Positions 1 through 11,476 of a stretch of 64,000 bases of DNA are shown in pieces. The position numbers and the translations under genes are program-made. Location of the stretch: positions 464,001-528,000 of the forward strand of contig NZ_CP137557.1 in NCBI RefSeq assembly GCF_019249655.2, written 5' to 3'. Positions within the stretch are counted from its first letter, which is position 1. The number at the start of each line of letters is the position of its first letter. Origin of the DNA: Segatella copri (lineage in GTDB: Bacteria > Bacteroidota > Bacteroidia > Bacteroidales > Bacteroidaceae). The notes beneath the pieces were generated by a model. The model did no database searches. It was not told the origin of the DNA and saw only the letters and a list, made by a program, of their open reading frames with translations.

Positions 1-1
1 G

Positions 2-1036
2 GAACAAAATAAAGTATCTTTTCTGGATCCGAAGACGGGAGAGCCGCTCTCTCAGCAGGAGATTGATGAAATGTTCATGCGCCGCTGCCTGCAGTTGGCG
101 AAGAACGGCAGACAGAATGCGAAGCCTAATCCTATGGTGGGCGCCGTCATCGTGAGCAGCGAGGGCAGAATCATAGGCGAAGGCTATCATGTGCGTTGTG
201 GCGAGGGCCATGCCGAGGTGAATGCCTTTGCATCGGTTAAGCCTGAGGATGAGCATCTTTTAAAGGATGCCACCATCTATGTAAGTCTCGAACCCTGTTC
301 GCATTATGGCAAGACGCCTCCTTGCGCCGACCTTATCGTAAGAAAAGGTGTGAAGAGATGCGTCTGTGGCTGCGTGGATCCTTTTGCCAAGGTGCAGGGA
401 CGTGGCATCCAGAAGATTCGTGAGGCAGGAATCGAGGTAACGGTGGGTGTTCTGGAGGCGGAATGCCTCGAACTGAACAAGCGTTTCATCACTTTCAATA
501 CCCATCAACGACCATACATCATCCTGAAATGGGCGCAGACGGCGAATGGCTTTCTGGATAATAATTTTCAGGGCATGGCGATTTCTACGCCATTCACCAA
601 GATGCTTTCGCATAAGCTCCGTGCCGAGAACGATGCCATCCTGGTAGGTAGAATCACCGATGAGCGTGACCACAGCCAGCTCAACGTAAGAGACTGGAGC
701 GGCAAGGATCCGATGCGACTGGTCATCGACCGCCGTCATCCTTGTTTCGAGGGCTTGGATTTCTCCAAGGGTAAGGAAGAGGTTTTGAAGCAGATGATGC
801 AGTACTTATATAATAATAAGGTGCAGTCGCTGATAGTAGAAGGTGGCACCATCACCCATCAGGCTTTCCTCGATGCCGGATTATGGGATGAAATCAGGGT
901 AGAAACATCTTTATCCACATCTGTGGAAAACGTGGTAACTGCCGGAACAGCAGCACCAAAGCTTCCTCATAACATCCGGTTAATCAACCATGAGGCGTAT
1001 GATAATAATATTATAAATAATTACGAACGAGTATGA
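2..1036 (+). CDS. ribD: Bifunctional riboflavin deaminase/reductase RibD
   Basis: Riboflavin synthesis enzyme: deaminates the GTP-derived pyrimidine and then reduces its ribose side chain. The N-terminal zinc deaminase domain shows HAE (H47/E49, counted from the ATG at 71) and the PC(x8)C pair (C76, C85); the reductase domain follows from about residue 148 (ILKWAQTANGF, ending with VEGG). The frame is open to the left edge and the sequence before the ATG at 71 is protein-like (LDPKTGEPLS), so the true start probably lies just outside the window. A 52-aa gene overlaps its stop by ATGA. Family assignment is firm; only the start is uncertain. Confidence 0.95.
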   Translation, partial: EQNKVSFLDPKTGEPLSQQEIDEMFMRRCLQLAKNGRQNAKPNPMVGAVIVSSEGRIIGEGYHVRCGEGHAEVNAFASVKPEDEHLLKDATIYVSLEPCSHYGKTPPCADLIVRKGVKRCVCGCVDPFAKVQGRGIQKIREAGIEVTVGVLEAECLELNKRFITFNTHQRPYIILKWAQTANGFLDNNFQGMAISTPFTKMLSHKLRAENDAILVGRITDERDHSQLNVRDWSGKDPMRLVIDRRHPCFEGLDFSKGKEEVLKQMMQYLYNNKVQSLIVEGGTITHQAFLDAGLWDEIRVETSLSTSVENVVTAGTAAPKLPHNIRLINHEAYDNNIINNYERV

Positions 1037-1191
1037 GCAATAGATTTACATCGCGCCTGAGCGATAACGACGATTTCAAGCGAGACGAGTTGATTCGCAA
1101 GATAGAGCATGCCGTGGAGCACATGACGCTCGCTGAGCTGGAAGCCCTGTCGTATGACATGTTTACCAAGGGCTACATCCAGGATTACTAA
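1033..1191 (+). CDS. Small acidic protein overlapping ribD
   Basis: A 52-codon frame starting in an ATGA overlap with ribD and ending just before a strong terminator, so it is almost certainly co-translated with ribD. It begins MSNRFTSRLSDNDDFKRDEL and ends FTKGYIQDY; it looks like a small helical protein without membrane segments or cysteines. I do not recognise a function. The tight overlap, protein-like composition and position before the terminator support a real gene. Confidence 0.7.
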   Translation: MSNRFTSRLSDNDDFKRDELIRKIEHAVEHMTLAELEALSYDMFTKGYIQDY

Positions 1192-1208
1192 ACATTCAGG
1201 CATAAGAC

Positions 1209-1268
1209 AAGATATAAAAAAGGTGGGTGCTGCAGCAATTCGTGTAGCACCCACCTTTTTTATATCTT
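1209..1268. terminator. Bidirectional terminator between ribD operon and beta-galactosidase
   Basis: A perfect 23-bp inverted repeat (1209-1231 and 1246-1268, core AAGGTGGGTGCT / AGCACCCACCTT) around a 14-base loop, with A-tracts on the left arm and T-tracts on the right. It sits between two convergent genes and would stop transcription from both sides. Confidence 0.9.
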
Positions 1269-1282
1269 ATTCTTTATTTCCT

Positions 1283-4588
<3,306 letters not shown>

Positions 4589-4637
4589 TTATTAATAATT
4601 ACAAGTTAGCTAGTTATGAATCTGTTTAGATTTGGTG

Positions 4638-4669
4638 CAAAGATACAAAAAATATCGTTTCGCGCAAAA
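4638..4669 (-). promoter_or_regulatory. Promoter of the beta-galactosidase gene
   Basis: On the minus strand TTTTG (4665-4669), 19 bases, then TATCTTTG (4638-4645), a textbook Bacteroidetes promoter pointing at the beta-galactosidase about 60 bases downstream. Confidence 0.75.
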
Positions 4670-4750
4670 TAAAAGTGCGCTATTTTGCGCGAAATGGGAT
4701 AAAAAAGCGGTTTCGCGCAAAATAGTGATGCGCTATTCTGTGCAAAACAG
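4658..4750. repeat. Two adjacent palindromes over the beta-galactosidase promoter
   Basis: TTTCGCGCAAAATA (4658-4671) is exactly inverted at 4681-4694. A second copy of TTTCGCGCAAAATAG at 4711-4725 faces an imperfect inverted copy at 4731-4748. The first palindrome covers the -33 box, so this could be a double operator for a dimeric regulator; no regulator gene lies beside it. Confidence 0.6.
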
Positions 4751-4944
4751 GGTAAATATGTTGTTAATATTCTGTCTTACTATATATAGGGGCATCATTC
4801 CGAAGCCACCACACAGATCTATCTCAATTCCATTAAAAGCTCAGAAGTGGATGATGCCAACGCCAAAATACTGGCAGCCTTATAAGCTACAAAAAAGAAT
4901 AAAAAGAGGGATTTCGAAAAATGAACCAAAATGAACCAATTTTT

Positions 4945-5144
4945 CTGAATCTTTACATAAGAGACACAGAAATGTCGAAAACATTCGTTCAATCAACTAC
5001 TTAGAAAAATGCGCACGAAAAGAATGCTAAAAAAATGTTGAATTTCGCTGAATGATATTATTTTTTAACACGCATAATTTGCTAGTTTCCAACAATTTTC
5101 GTATTTTTGCAGGGAGATCCTGTGTCTCTTATGTAGAGATTCAG
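4945..5144. promoter_or_regulatory. Candidate invertible promoter segment upstream of upxY
   Basis: A 25-bp arm at 4945-4969 (CTGAATCTTTACATAAGAGA...) is repeated in inverted orientation at 5120-5144 with one mismatch, enclosing 150 bp. Inside, TTG (5079-5081), 20 bases and TATTTTTG (5102-5109) form a promoter pointing into upxY. This is the layout of the phase-variable capsule promoters of Bacteroides. As sequenced the promoter faces the gene (ON). Inversion itself is inferred from the structure. Confidence 0.8.
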
Positions 5145-5176
5145 ATGATCGACATCAAAAAACGAACTTGATTCGC

Positions 5177-5848
5177 ATGATAAAAGAGACAAATATACAA
5201 GCACAGGTTACGTCCACTATTGCAGGGGACGACGGCGAAGCCGTGGCGAAAAGTGAAGAAAACGCTAAGAAAAAGGCTCCCCAAACGCCTAATGAAGGGC
5301 TTGAAAAACCAGCTGATGCAGGATGGTATGTGGCTGTAGTGAGAGTGAACTGTGAAACGAGAATAGCTGATTCAATACGAATCAATCTTAATCACAATCA
5401 TGTTTGGTTTGATTACTGGATTCCCAAGGTAAAAGTAGTTTATTTAGACAAGCGTTCCAATAAGCGAAAAGTGAAAGAAAAGCTATTTCTTTCCACCTTC
5501 ATCTTTTGTAACGTCTCTTCGAGACAACTTGACAAAATCCGCTTCCGTTCGGATGTGTATAAGATGCTGACGATGCCAGGTCAAAGGAAAATATACCAAA
5601 TTCCCGACCAGGTTATTGCCAACTATCGATATTTTGTAGAGAATGATGAAGAACCTGTCACTGCTGCCCCTGCTCCTTTGAAGAAAGGTATCAAAGTGCG
5701 AGTGGTATCTGGTAGCATGAAAGGTGTGGAAGCATACGTACAGAGCTATAATGGCAAGAAAGCCGTCATCGGCAGTGAGATTAAGTATATCAGTGGTGCA
5801 ACGCTTACGATAAGTAGAAATTTACTAGAAATCGTTGAAGAAAGTTGA
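5177..5848 (+). CDS. upxY: UpxY-family NusG-like transcription antiterminator
   Basis: NusG paralogue that in Bacteroides lets RNA polymerase read through long surface-polysaccharide operons. The 223-aa protein has a charged, probably disordered N-terminal tail (about 1-45), an NGN domain (from GWYVAVVRVNCE near residue 49) and a KOW-type C-terminal domain (from about 168, VRVVSGSMKGVE). I use the ATG at 5177 rather than the in-frame TTG at 5168. It lies directly behind the invertible promoter, but no polysaccharide operon follows: the next genes are recombinases, so its target operon appears displaced. Confidence 0.88.
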   Translation: MIKETNIQAQVTSTIAGDDGEAVAKSEENAKKKAPQTPNEGLEKPADAGWYVAVVRVNCETRIADSIRINLNHNHVWFDYWIPKVKVVYLDKRSNKRKVKEKLFLSTFIFCNVSSRQLDKIRFRSDVYKMLTMPGQRKIYQIPDQVIANYRYFVENDEEPVTAAPAPLKKGIKVRVVSGSMKGVEAYVQSYNGKKAVIGSEIKYISGATLTISRNLLEIVEES

Positions 5849-6185
5849 GTTGTAGAATGAACTTGTTGCATTAAAAACTATGAGTTATCTGAGTTAACAT
5901 AAAGCTCTAAAGCAGCCAAAGGAGAATAAGAGAGGTTGGAACGTAAACAGTTGGGAATGAGTAGATTTGCACAAAATTGCCAAATCGGCATAAAGCAAGC
6001 GAGTGAGGAATATTGAAGTAGTTCAGTTACTAAATCGTGAGCCACAGTTACCTATGCAAAGCAGGTAACAATGCGGAAAGGCAACTTTGTGCATCAACGG
6101 ATTTTATTGCGCTGATTCTCAATGTTTTACGTATCAAGGAACGCTTACAAAATGATTATATTTGCACACTCAAAATGTAAGCGTT
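5849..6185 (+). promoter_or_regulatory. Intergenic leader and promoter of the recombinase genes
   Basis: No coding frame is convincing here. TATATTTG at 6157-6164 lies 22 bases before the first recombinase ATG and looks like its promoter. The 16-mer TATGAGTTATCTGAGT at 5879-5894 recurs at 30269-30284. The rest may be the left end of the mobilizable element. Confidence 0.5.
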
Positions 6186-7418
6186 ATGAAAATCGAAAAA
6201 TTCAAGGTGTTGCTCTACCTAAAAAAGAGCGGAATGGACAAGAATGGAAAAGCTCCCATCATGGGACGCATCACGGTGAACAGGACTATGGCGCAGTTCT
6301 CCTGCAAGTTGTCTTGCACTCCATCGCTTTGGAATCCTCGTGCCAGCCGATTGGAGGGCAAGAGCAAGGAAGCCGTGGAGACCAACAAGGACATCGAGCA
6401 GTTGTTGCTTTCCATCCAAAAGGCTTTCGATGTGCTTGTGGAAAAGAGAACGGACTTCGAGGCTAAGGATGTCAAGGAGGCCTTGCAGGGCAGCGTCAAG
6501 ACACAGACCACCCTTCTCTCCTTCGTGGACGAGCATATCAGCGAACTCAGCACCCATGAGGGCATCGATATGTCGAAGAGCAGTGTCTGGACTTACAGAA
6601 AGATTCGCAAGAATCTCGCTGAGTTCATCGGGGAGAAGTATAGGTTGACTGATTTGGCTTTCGGACAGCTGACCGAGCCTTTCATCAGTGACTTTCACCA
6701 TTACCTGCTTGACGAGAAAGGCTTTTCATCAGGAACCATCACCATCTATGTGTCGCTCTTCAAGAAGATGTGCCGCATCGCCTTTGAGCGAGGCTTGTGC
6801 AAGAACCTGCTGTTCGCCCATTATCGGGTTGGCACTCCAAAGGTTACGACACCCAAGGCTCTCAGCATGTCTGATTTCATAAAAATCCGTGATGCGGAAC
6901 TACCCGAAGACAAACCGAGACTATCCGTTAGCCGTGACCTGTTTCTTTTCGCCTGCTATGCAGGAACAGCCTTCATAGACACCGTTTCCATCACGAAAGC
7001 CAATGTCAAGGTGTTGGAGGATGGTGACAAATGGCTCGTCTATAACCGCAAGAAGACCGGAACACTTGCCAGGGTGAAACTCCTGCCCGAGGCGTTGGAG
7101 CTGATGGCGAGATACGAGGACGGGGCAAGAGATACCCTTTTCCCATTGCTGAGCACGAATCGTGTTCGTATCGATCTCATAACCATCTGCAAGTTGGCGG
7201 AAACGAGCAAGACCTATTCCTACCATTCGGGACGACACTCGTTCGCCAGCCTCATTACGCTGGAGGCTGGTGTGCCGATGGAGACCATCTGCAAGATGCT
7301 CGGTCACAAGGATGTGAAGATGACGCAGCGGTATGCGAGAGTAACCCAAAAGAAGCTGTTTGAGGACATGGACAAGTTCATCGCTGCAACCGAGAAGGAC
7401 TTCGTTCTCGCATTATGA
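6186..7418 (+). CDS. Tyrosine recombinase 1
   Basis: Site-specific recombinase of 410 aa. An arm-type DNA-binding domain (about 1-100) and a SAM-like core-binding domain (105-200) precede the catalytic domain. Visible active-site residues: HSGRH (H347, R350), LGHKD, and the nucleophile Y383 in QRYAR. The first catalytic arginine (usually GLR) is replaced in CYAGTAFIDT, as in other Bacteroidetes integrases. It is followed at once by a second recombinase. Either element integration/excision or inversion of the neighbouring upxY promoter is plausible. The start ATG at 6186 has its promoter box just upstream. Confidence 0.9.
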   Translation: MKIEKFKVLLYLKKSGMDKNGKAPIMGRITVNRTMAQFSCKLSCTPSLWNPRASRLEGKSKEAVETNKDIEQLLLSIQKAFDVLVEKRTDFEAKDVKEALQGSVKTQTTLLSFVDEHISELSTHEGIDMSKSSVWTYRKIRKNLAEFIGEKYRLTDLAFGQLTEPFISDFHHYLLDEKGFSSGTITIYVSLFKKMCRIAFERGLCKNLLFAHYRVGTPKVTTPKALSMSDFIKIRDAELPEDKPRLSVSRDLFLFACYAGTAFIDTVSITKANVKVLEDGDKWLVYNRKKTGTLARVKLLPEALELMARYEDGARDTLFPLLSTNRVRIDLITICKLAETSKTYSYHSGRHSFASLITLEAGVPMETICKMLGHKDVKMTQRYARVTQKKLFEDMDKFIAATEKDFVLAL

Positions 7419-7482
7419 ACAAGGCTTTCAACTTTTCTTTTTACAGTTTCAACTACATTATTATATTATAAGGACAACAACT

Positions 7483-8694
7483 ATGAGCAGAAGTACATTT
7501 TCAATTTTGCCTTACATCAACAGACAGAAGGTGAAGGCAGACGGAACAGCCAACATACTTTGCCGCATCACCGTTGACGGCAAAAGCGCAGCCATTTCCA
7601 CAGGCATATCCTGTACCCCACAGGAGTGGAACGCCAAGAAGGGAGAGGTACGGAACGCAAGGGACAACGGACGATTGGCAAGTTTCCTTGCTGAGGTCAA
7701 GGATAAATACAACTCACTTCTTACCACCAATGGCATCATCACCGTGGAAATGCTGAAGGCTGTGTTGAAGGACAAGGACACGACAGGAAAATACTTGCTG
7801 AGTTTTGGCGATACCATCGTGGAATGGTACAGAACGGCAAGAGCTAGGCAAACCTTTCTGCACAAGCGAACATGGCAGAAGAACCTGAGAGCCTTTGTCC
7901 ATTCGTTGGATAAGGACGACATCGCCTTTGAGGACATAGACGAGAATTTCGGGGAGGAATACAAGCTATTCCTGAAACGAGACCAGGGACGTATCGACAG
8001 CTACGTGAACCATTGCCTTCTCTGGCTGAACATGTTGATGTACAAGGCAGTGGACAGGAGAATTATCCGCTTCAATCCCATAGCCAAGATAGGGTATGAG
8101 AAGAAGGCAGCCCCGAAGATGACCCATATCAGCAAGGCAGACTTCATCAAGATGCTCTCTACCCCGATGGCTGACGAGCGAACGGAGCTTGCACGCAGAT
8201 GTTTCATTTTTGCCTCGCTCACCTCCTTATCCTATATAGATGTAAAGAAACTGTACCCTCACCATATCAGTGAGAACTCCGAGGGTAGGAAGTTCATCCG
8301 CAAGGAAAGAGAGAAGACAGGCGTGGAGTTCTTCGTGCCACTCCATCCGATAGCCGAGAAGATTCTTTCGCTCTACAATACCACGGACGACAGCAAGCCT
8401 GTTTTTCCACTGGGTGAGAAGAAAGACATCTATCTTGATGTGCATACCCTTGGAATGGTGCTTGGCATAAGTAATAAGTTGGGATTCCACGCCAGCCGCC
8501 ATACATTCGGAGTCTTGATGCTCAACGAGGACATTCCCATCGGCAGCATAGCCAAGATGATGGGACACGCAGACATTACAAGCACACAGGTCTATGCGCA
8601 GGTGACGGAGCAGAAGATTTCAAATGACATGGATAAGCTTATTGCCAAGCGGGAAAGGAACAGATTATCGAACGAAAAAACTATTGGAAAATGA
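7483..8694 (+). CDS. Tyrosine recombinase 2
   Basis: Second recombinase, 403 aa from the ATG at 7483, with the same three-part layout. Catalytic residues seen: HASRH (H336, R339), MMGHADI and nucleophile Y371 (QVYAQV). The first arginine position reads ASLTSLSYIDV, again without arginine. It is diverged from recombinase 1, so this is an old pair rather than a recent duplication. Its stop overlaps the next gene by ATGA. The partners may act together, as in some Bacteroides mobilizable elements (inference). Confidence 0.9.
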   Translation: MSRSTFSILPYINRQKVKADGTANILCRITVDGKSAAISTGISCTPQEWNAKKGEVRNARDNGRLASFLAEVKDKYNSLLTTNGIITVEMLKAVLKDKDTTGKYLLSFGDTIVEWYRTARARQTFLHKRTWQKNLRAFVHSLDKDDIAFEDIDENFGEEYKLFLKRDQGRIDSYVNHCLLWLNMLMYKAVDRRIIRFNPIAKIGYEKKAAPKMTHISKADFIKMLSTPMADERTELARRCFIFASLTSLSYIDVKKLYPHHISENSEGRKFIRKEREKTGVEFFVPLHPIAEKILSLYNTTDDSKPVFPLGEKKDIYLDVHTLGMVLGISNKLGFHASRHTFGVLMLNEDIPIGSIAKMMGHADITSTQVYAQVTEQKISNDMDKLIAKRERNRLSNEKTIGK

Positions 8695-9053
8695 ACAGAG
8701 GAGTTATAACAATCAGCGAGAGCGGAACGGTATCCATGCCGACCGATACTGTATGGATGACCATGCAGGAGATTGCCGACATGTATAATGTGTTCGGCTG
8801 CTATGTGCGCAAGGCTGTCAAGGCTATATTCAAGGATGGCATTCTGAAAGAGCAGGGTGTACGCCGTCATGTCAGGAAGAACGACCGCATCAGCTATGAT
8901 GTGTATAGTCTTGAACTCGTCATTGCGGTAGCCTTCCGTATTGACAGCATTGAGAGCAGAGCCTTTCGGGAGTTCATCATGCAGTCCGTCATCGGCAGAC
9001 AGACAAGCCGTACTAAACTGGTCTGTATCTTTACAGAGAATGCAATGGCATAG
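8691..9053 (+). CDS. Small RhuM-like DNA-binding protein
   Basis: 120 aa, translationally coupled (ATGA) to recombinase 2. The region from VWMTMQEIADMYNVFGCYVR to VAFRID resembles the N-terminal domain of the RhuM/Fic-associated family, a helix-turn-helix fold; the remainder of that family is absent. It could regulate recombinase activity or direction. Function is inferred from position only. Confidence 0.6.
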   Translation: MNRGVITISESGTVSMPTDTVWMTMQEIADMYNVFGCYVRKAVKAIFKDGILKEQGVRRHVRKNDRISYDVYSLELVIAVAFRIDSIESRAFREFIMQSVIGRQTSRTKLVCIFTENAMA

Positions 9054-9200
9054 ACCTGCCATAAAGCAACGTTCCTTGGAGGCTTTGCGCCTCCAGCCAC
9101 TTGGGCGAACCACCGCAGTGTGTTTTAGCATGGTATTAGATTTTATACAGACCATACGGAGAACACCCGGCAAACACGACCAACTCGGTATAGCCAATAA

Positions 9201-9257
9201 AACGAGGCGACAACCTATAACAACCACGCTCGGTAAGTTATACGTTGTCGCCTTGTT
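9201..9257. terminator. Bidirectional terminator hairpin
   Basis: Arms AACGAGGCGACAACCTATAAC (broken here as 9201-9221) and its near-perfect inverse at 9237-9257 enclose a 15-base loop, between the recombinase operon and the convergent HTH genes. Confidence 0.7.
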
Positions 9258-9292
9258 CATTTCACCCCACTCATCAAGGACATGTATTTCTC

Positions 9293-9601
9293 CTACAAGC
9301 CCTTCATTCTGTACGCCTCACGATAGTTAGCCATCAGAATCTTCTGAATGTCGGACTCGCGGTAGAGTATCTTTCCGCCAAGCTGGATATACGGGATGAC
9401 ACCGTTGTTTCGGTAGTCCTGCAGGGTTCTTCGGCTCAGTTGCAGCCTGGCGCAAAGCTCCTTGTCCGTCATGAAGCGCTCACCGCCAAGCATGGGGCGG
9501 TAGTTCATCACGGCACGTTCAAAATTGTCAACCATTCGGTTGAGGTGGTTCACGATGTGGTTCATCCACTCGCTGTTTCTTGTCATTACTTCATTGTTCA
9601 T
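9293..9601 (-). CDS. Excisionase-like helix-turn-helix protein 1
   Basis: 102 aa with a MerR/Xis-type HTH_17 domain at about 43-95 (FMTDKELCARLQLSRRTLQD, then LGGKILYRESDI). Proteins of this family bind DNA beside recombination sites or regulate excision of Bacteroides mobile elements. It is downstream of, and in the same direction as, a second protein of the same family, so the two are probably one operon. Confidence 0.8.
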   Translation of the reverse strand: MNNEVMTRNSEWMNHIVNHLNRMVDNFERAVMNYRPMLGGERFMTDKELCARLQLSRRTLQDYRNNGVIPYIQLGGKILYRESDIQKILMANYREAYRMKGL

Positions 9602-9686
9602 AGTTGTCTCGTTTTATTGTTAATACTTACGTTACTCGGTTTACTTGCTGCATTGGATAAAGTGGCTGTTGTATATTGACAGCCTC

Positions 9687-9998
9687 CTAACCTGTGCGCT
9701 TGCGAAAGCGCATGTCCTTTTTCTTGTCCTCCACTACTGCTACGATAGCCATCACGTCCTCCGGCTTGTAGTAGGTCTTGTGGCTGATTTGCGTATAAGC
9801 CAATGTTCCGTTGTCCCGAAGCGTCTGCACTGTCCGTGGGCAGATGTTGAGCGTCTGACACACGTCCTGCGTGTCGAGCCACTTGTTCATGGTCTTGTCC
9901 TCACTGCGCTCACGGATTCTGTCCATGCGCTTCACGAAGTTCTCCAACTGGGCATCAAGATAGTTGAATGCCTCTTCCTCGAATACGATGAATCCCAT
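9687..9998 (-). CDS. Excisionase-like helix-turn-helix protein 2
   Basis: 103 aa, first gene of the leftward pair. HTH_17-type domain at about 37-90 (WLDTQDVCQTLNICPRTVQT, then KTYYKPEDV), followed by a basic tail. It is about 25-30% similar by eye to its neighbour. A promoter lies about 80 bases upstream. Likely a directionality or regulatory factor of the mobilizable element. Confidence 0.8.
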   Translation of the reverse strand: MGFIVFEEEAFNYLDAQLENFVKRMDRIRERSEDKTMNKWLDTQDVCQTLNICPRTVQTLRDNGTLAYTQISHKTYYKPEDVMAIVAVVEDKKKDMRFRKRTG

Positions 9999-10077
9999 AC
10001 TTTTCTTTTTTCTAAGTTAATACTATGTTATATGTCGCAAAGCTCCACGCATATGCTGTGCTCCACGTTTGTGAGTG

Positions 10078-10107
10078 CAAAGATAAGGCACGGCAATCTA
10101 AAAACAA
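10078..10107 (-). promoter_or_regulatory. Promoter of the HTH gene pair
   Basis: Minus strand: TTG, 19 bases, TATCTTTG (10078-10085). The remaining 10108-10395 stretch up to the DUF3408 gene shows no convincing gene; it may contain that gene's promoter but no clean box was found. Confidence 0.65.
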
Positions 10108-10395
10108 GCGTTTTCAATTTCTGTGGCAGTATGTTGCCGGGGTTTGCCGACTTCAACGCCAAAAACAACAAGAAAAACTTGCACGACTGCAACGAATACA
10201 TGAACAATGATGAGTTGAGAAATACGTTGAAGTTCTCACAACTATCTCGGTATGCAAATAAGCAAGCCACAACTAAATTGCCACGTTACACCCAATCAGT
10301 TGCATGGCTGCACTCAGTACACTTACTTTGCACCCGACAATCGGTCAATGGTGCAAACCGTGACCACTATACTAACAAATAAAACAGCATAAGCT

Positions 10396-10878
10396 ATGGC
10401 AAGAACAAAAGATGTAGTCTTGGCTCCTGAGCAAAAGGAGCTGATGGAAAAAGAGTATTTGGATTTTGTTAAACCATCTACGTATGGCAACAAAGCCAAT
10501 CCAAGTAGTTGTGATTCTCTCTATGATGATGTAGAGAACCCAGAGTTGAGAGCAATTGTAGAGAAAGTTGCTGCAACAACTCCCTATAGAGAGGAAACAT
10601 CAACGAACGAGGCTCAATCGCCACCGAATCCGCAGAAGCGCATCAGTGGCAAGCAGCGCAAGGCGACATTGGAGGAGTATCAGCAGACCTTCCTCCAGGT
10701 TCCAAGGATTGACGACCGCAAGCCAGTCTTCGTCAGTTCCGATGTACGAGACCGTCTTGATCGTGTCGTCCGCATCCTCGGAGGGAGACGCATGAGCGTA
10801 TCGGGCATCATCGAGAACATCGTGCGCCACCACCTAAGCCTTTATGAAGAGGACTTCGAGGCTTGGCGCAAATTGTGA
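10396..10878 (+). CDS. DUF3408-family protein of the transfer region
   Basis: 160 aa. The C-terminal part (about 95-160: VFVSSDVRDRLDRVVRILGG ... ISGIIENIVRHHL) is the ribbon-helix-helix-like DUF3408 domain known from Bacteroides conjugative and mobilizable elements, with a variable acidic N-terminus. It lies just upstream of the candidate oriT and the mob genes and probably binds DNA there. Exact role unknown. Confidence 0.75.
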   Translation: MARTKDVVLAPEQKELMEKEYLDFVKPSTYGNKANPSSCDSLYDDVENPELRAIVEKVAATTPYREETSTNEAQSPPNPQKRISGKQRKATLEEYQQTFLQVPRIDDRKPVFVSSDVRDRLDRVVRILGGRRMSVSGIIENIVRHHLSLYEEDFEAWRKL

Positions 10879-10947
10879 GAATTAAGGTCTGCGACCTTGG
10901 ACGTGGATAGCTGAAAGGCTGTAGTTCCAACTAACGTGTTCTGAGAG

Positions 10948-10989
10948 GGAGCGAGGTTATGTTTTGGGAACCCCAAAACGCCTCGCTCC
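10948..10989. other. Candidate origin of transfer (oriT)
   Basis: A compound hairpin just before the mobilization genes: outer arms GGAGCGAGG / CCTCGCTCC (10948-10956, 10981-10989) and inner arms GTTTTGGG / CCCAAAAC (10961-10968, 10972-10979). Hairpins in this position are typical of nic regions of Bacteroides mobilizable elements. The nic site itself is not identified. Confidence 0.5.
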
Positions 10990-11062
10990 ACCATGATGGC
11001 GGAGGAATTTTGCTCCCGACGGTCGCAGAAAGTGAGTGTACCAACTGTAAACAGTATATCGA

Positions 11063-11476
11063 ATGACAAGCATACAGGAACAGAATAGGAAAAAGGGCGG
11101 AAGACCGCCCACAGGCAGGGTTCGCAAGCTGTCGAAGTCTGTCACGGTGAAGTTCTCGAAGCCAAGCTACGAGGCTTTGAGACTGAGGGCAAGAAAAGTC
11201 AACCGCAAGTTGGCGGAGTATATCCGTGAGTCAGCCTTGAATGGCGAGGTGGTCAGCGGACACAATGCAGAGACGGTAGCCATTGCCAAGAATCTCATTG
11301 GTATGGCGAACAACCTCAACCAACTTACCAAGCTGTCGCATCAGAGAGGTTTCCATGAAACCCATGTATATGTGGTGGACTTGTTGAGAAGATTGAAATC
11401 CATCCTTGGTGAGTATCGCCAAGCAAGTTCTAAACCGAAGCCAAGCGGAATGAACAGAAAGGAGGATACCACATGA
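11063..11476 (+). CDS. MobC-like relaxosome protein
   Basis: 137 aa, basic N-terminus (KKGGRPPTGRVRKLSKSVTV) followed by a ribbon-helix-helix segment and the conserved LIGMANNLNQLTKLSHQ stretch typical of Bacteroidetes mobilization accessory proteins. It would bind oriT and help the relaxase. It overlaps the relaxase start by ATGA, so the two are coupled. Confidence 0.85.
   Translation: MTSIQEQNRKKGGRPPTGRVRKLSKSVTVKFSKPSYEALRLRARKVNRKLAEYIRESALNGEVVSGHNAETVAIAKNLIGMANNLNQLTKLSHQRGFHETHVYVVDLLRRLKSILGEYRQASSKPKPSGMNRKEDTT

Noticed and set aside
4632..4934. 100-codon frame upstream of the invertible promoter
   Set aside because: It passes through the palindromic operator region and stops before the inverted repeat; composition is not protein-like.
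9645..10382. 245-codon plus-strand frame
   Set aside because: It runs antisense through the HTH gene 9687-9998 and its promoter, with odd composition; the minus-strand HTH proteins are clear.
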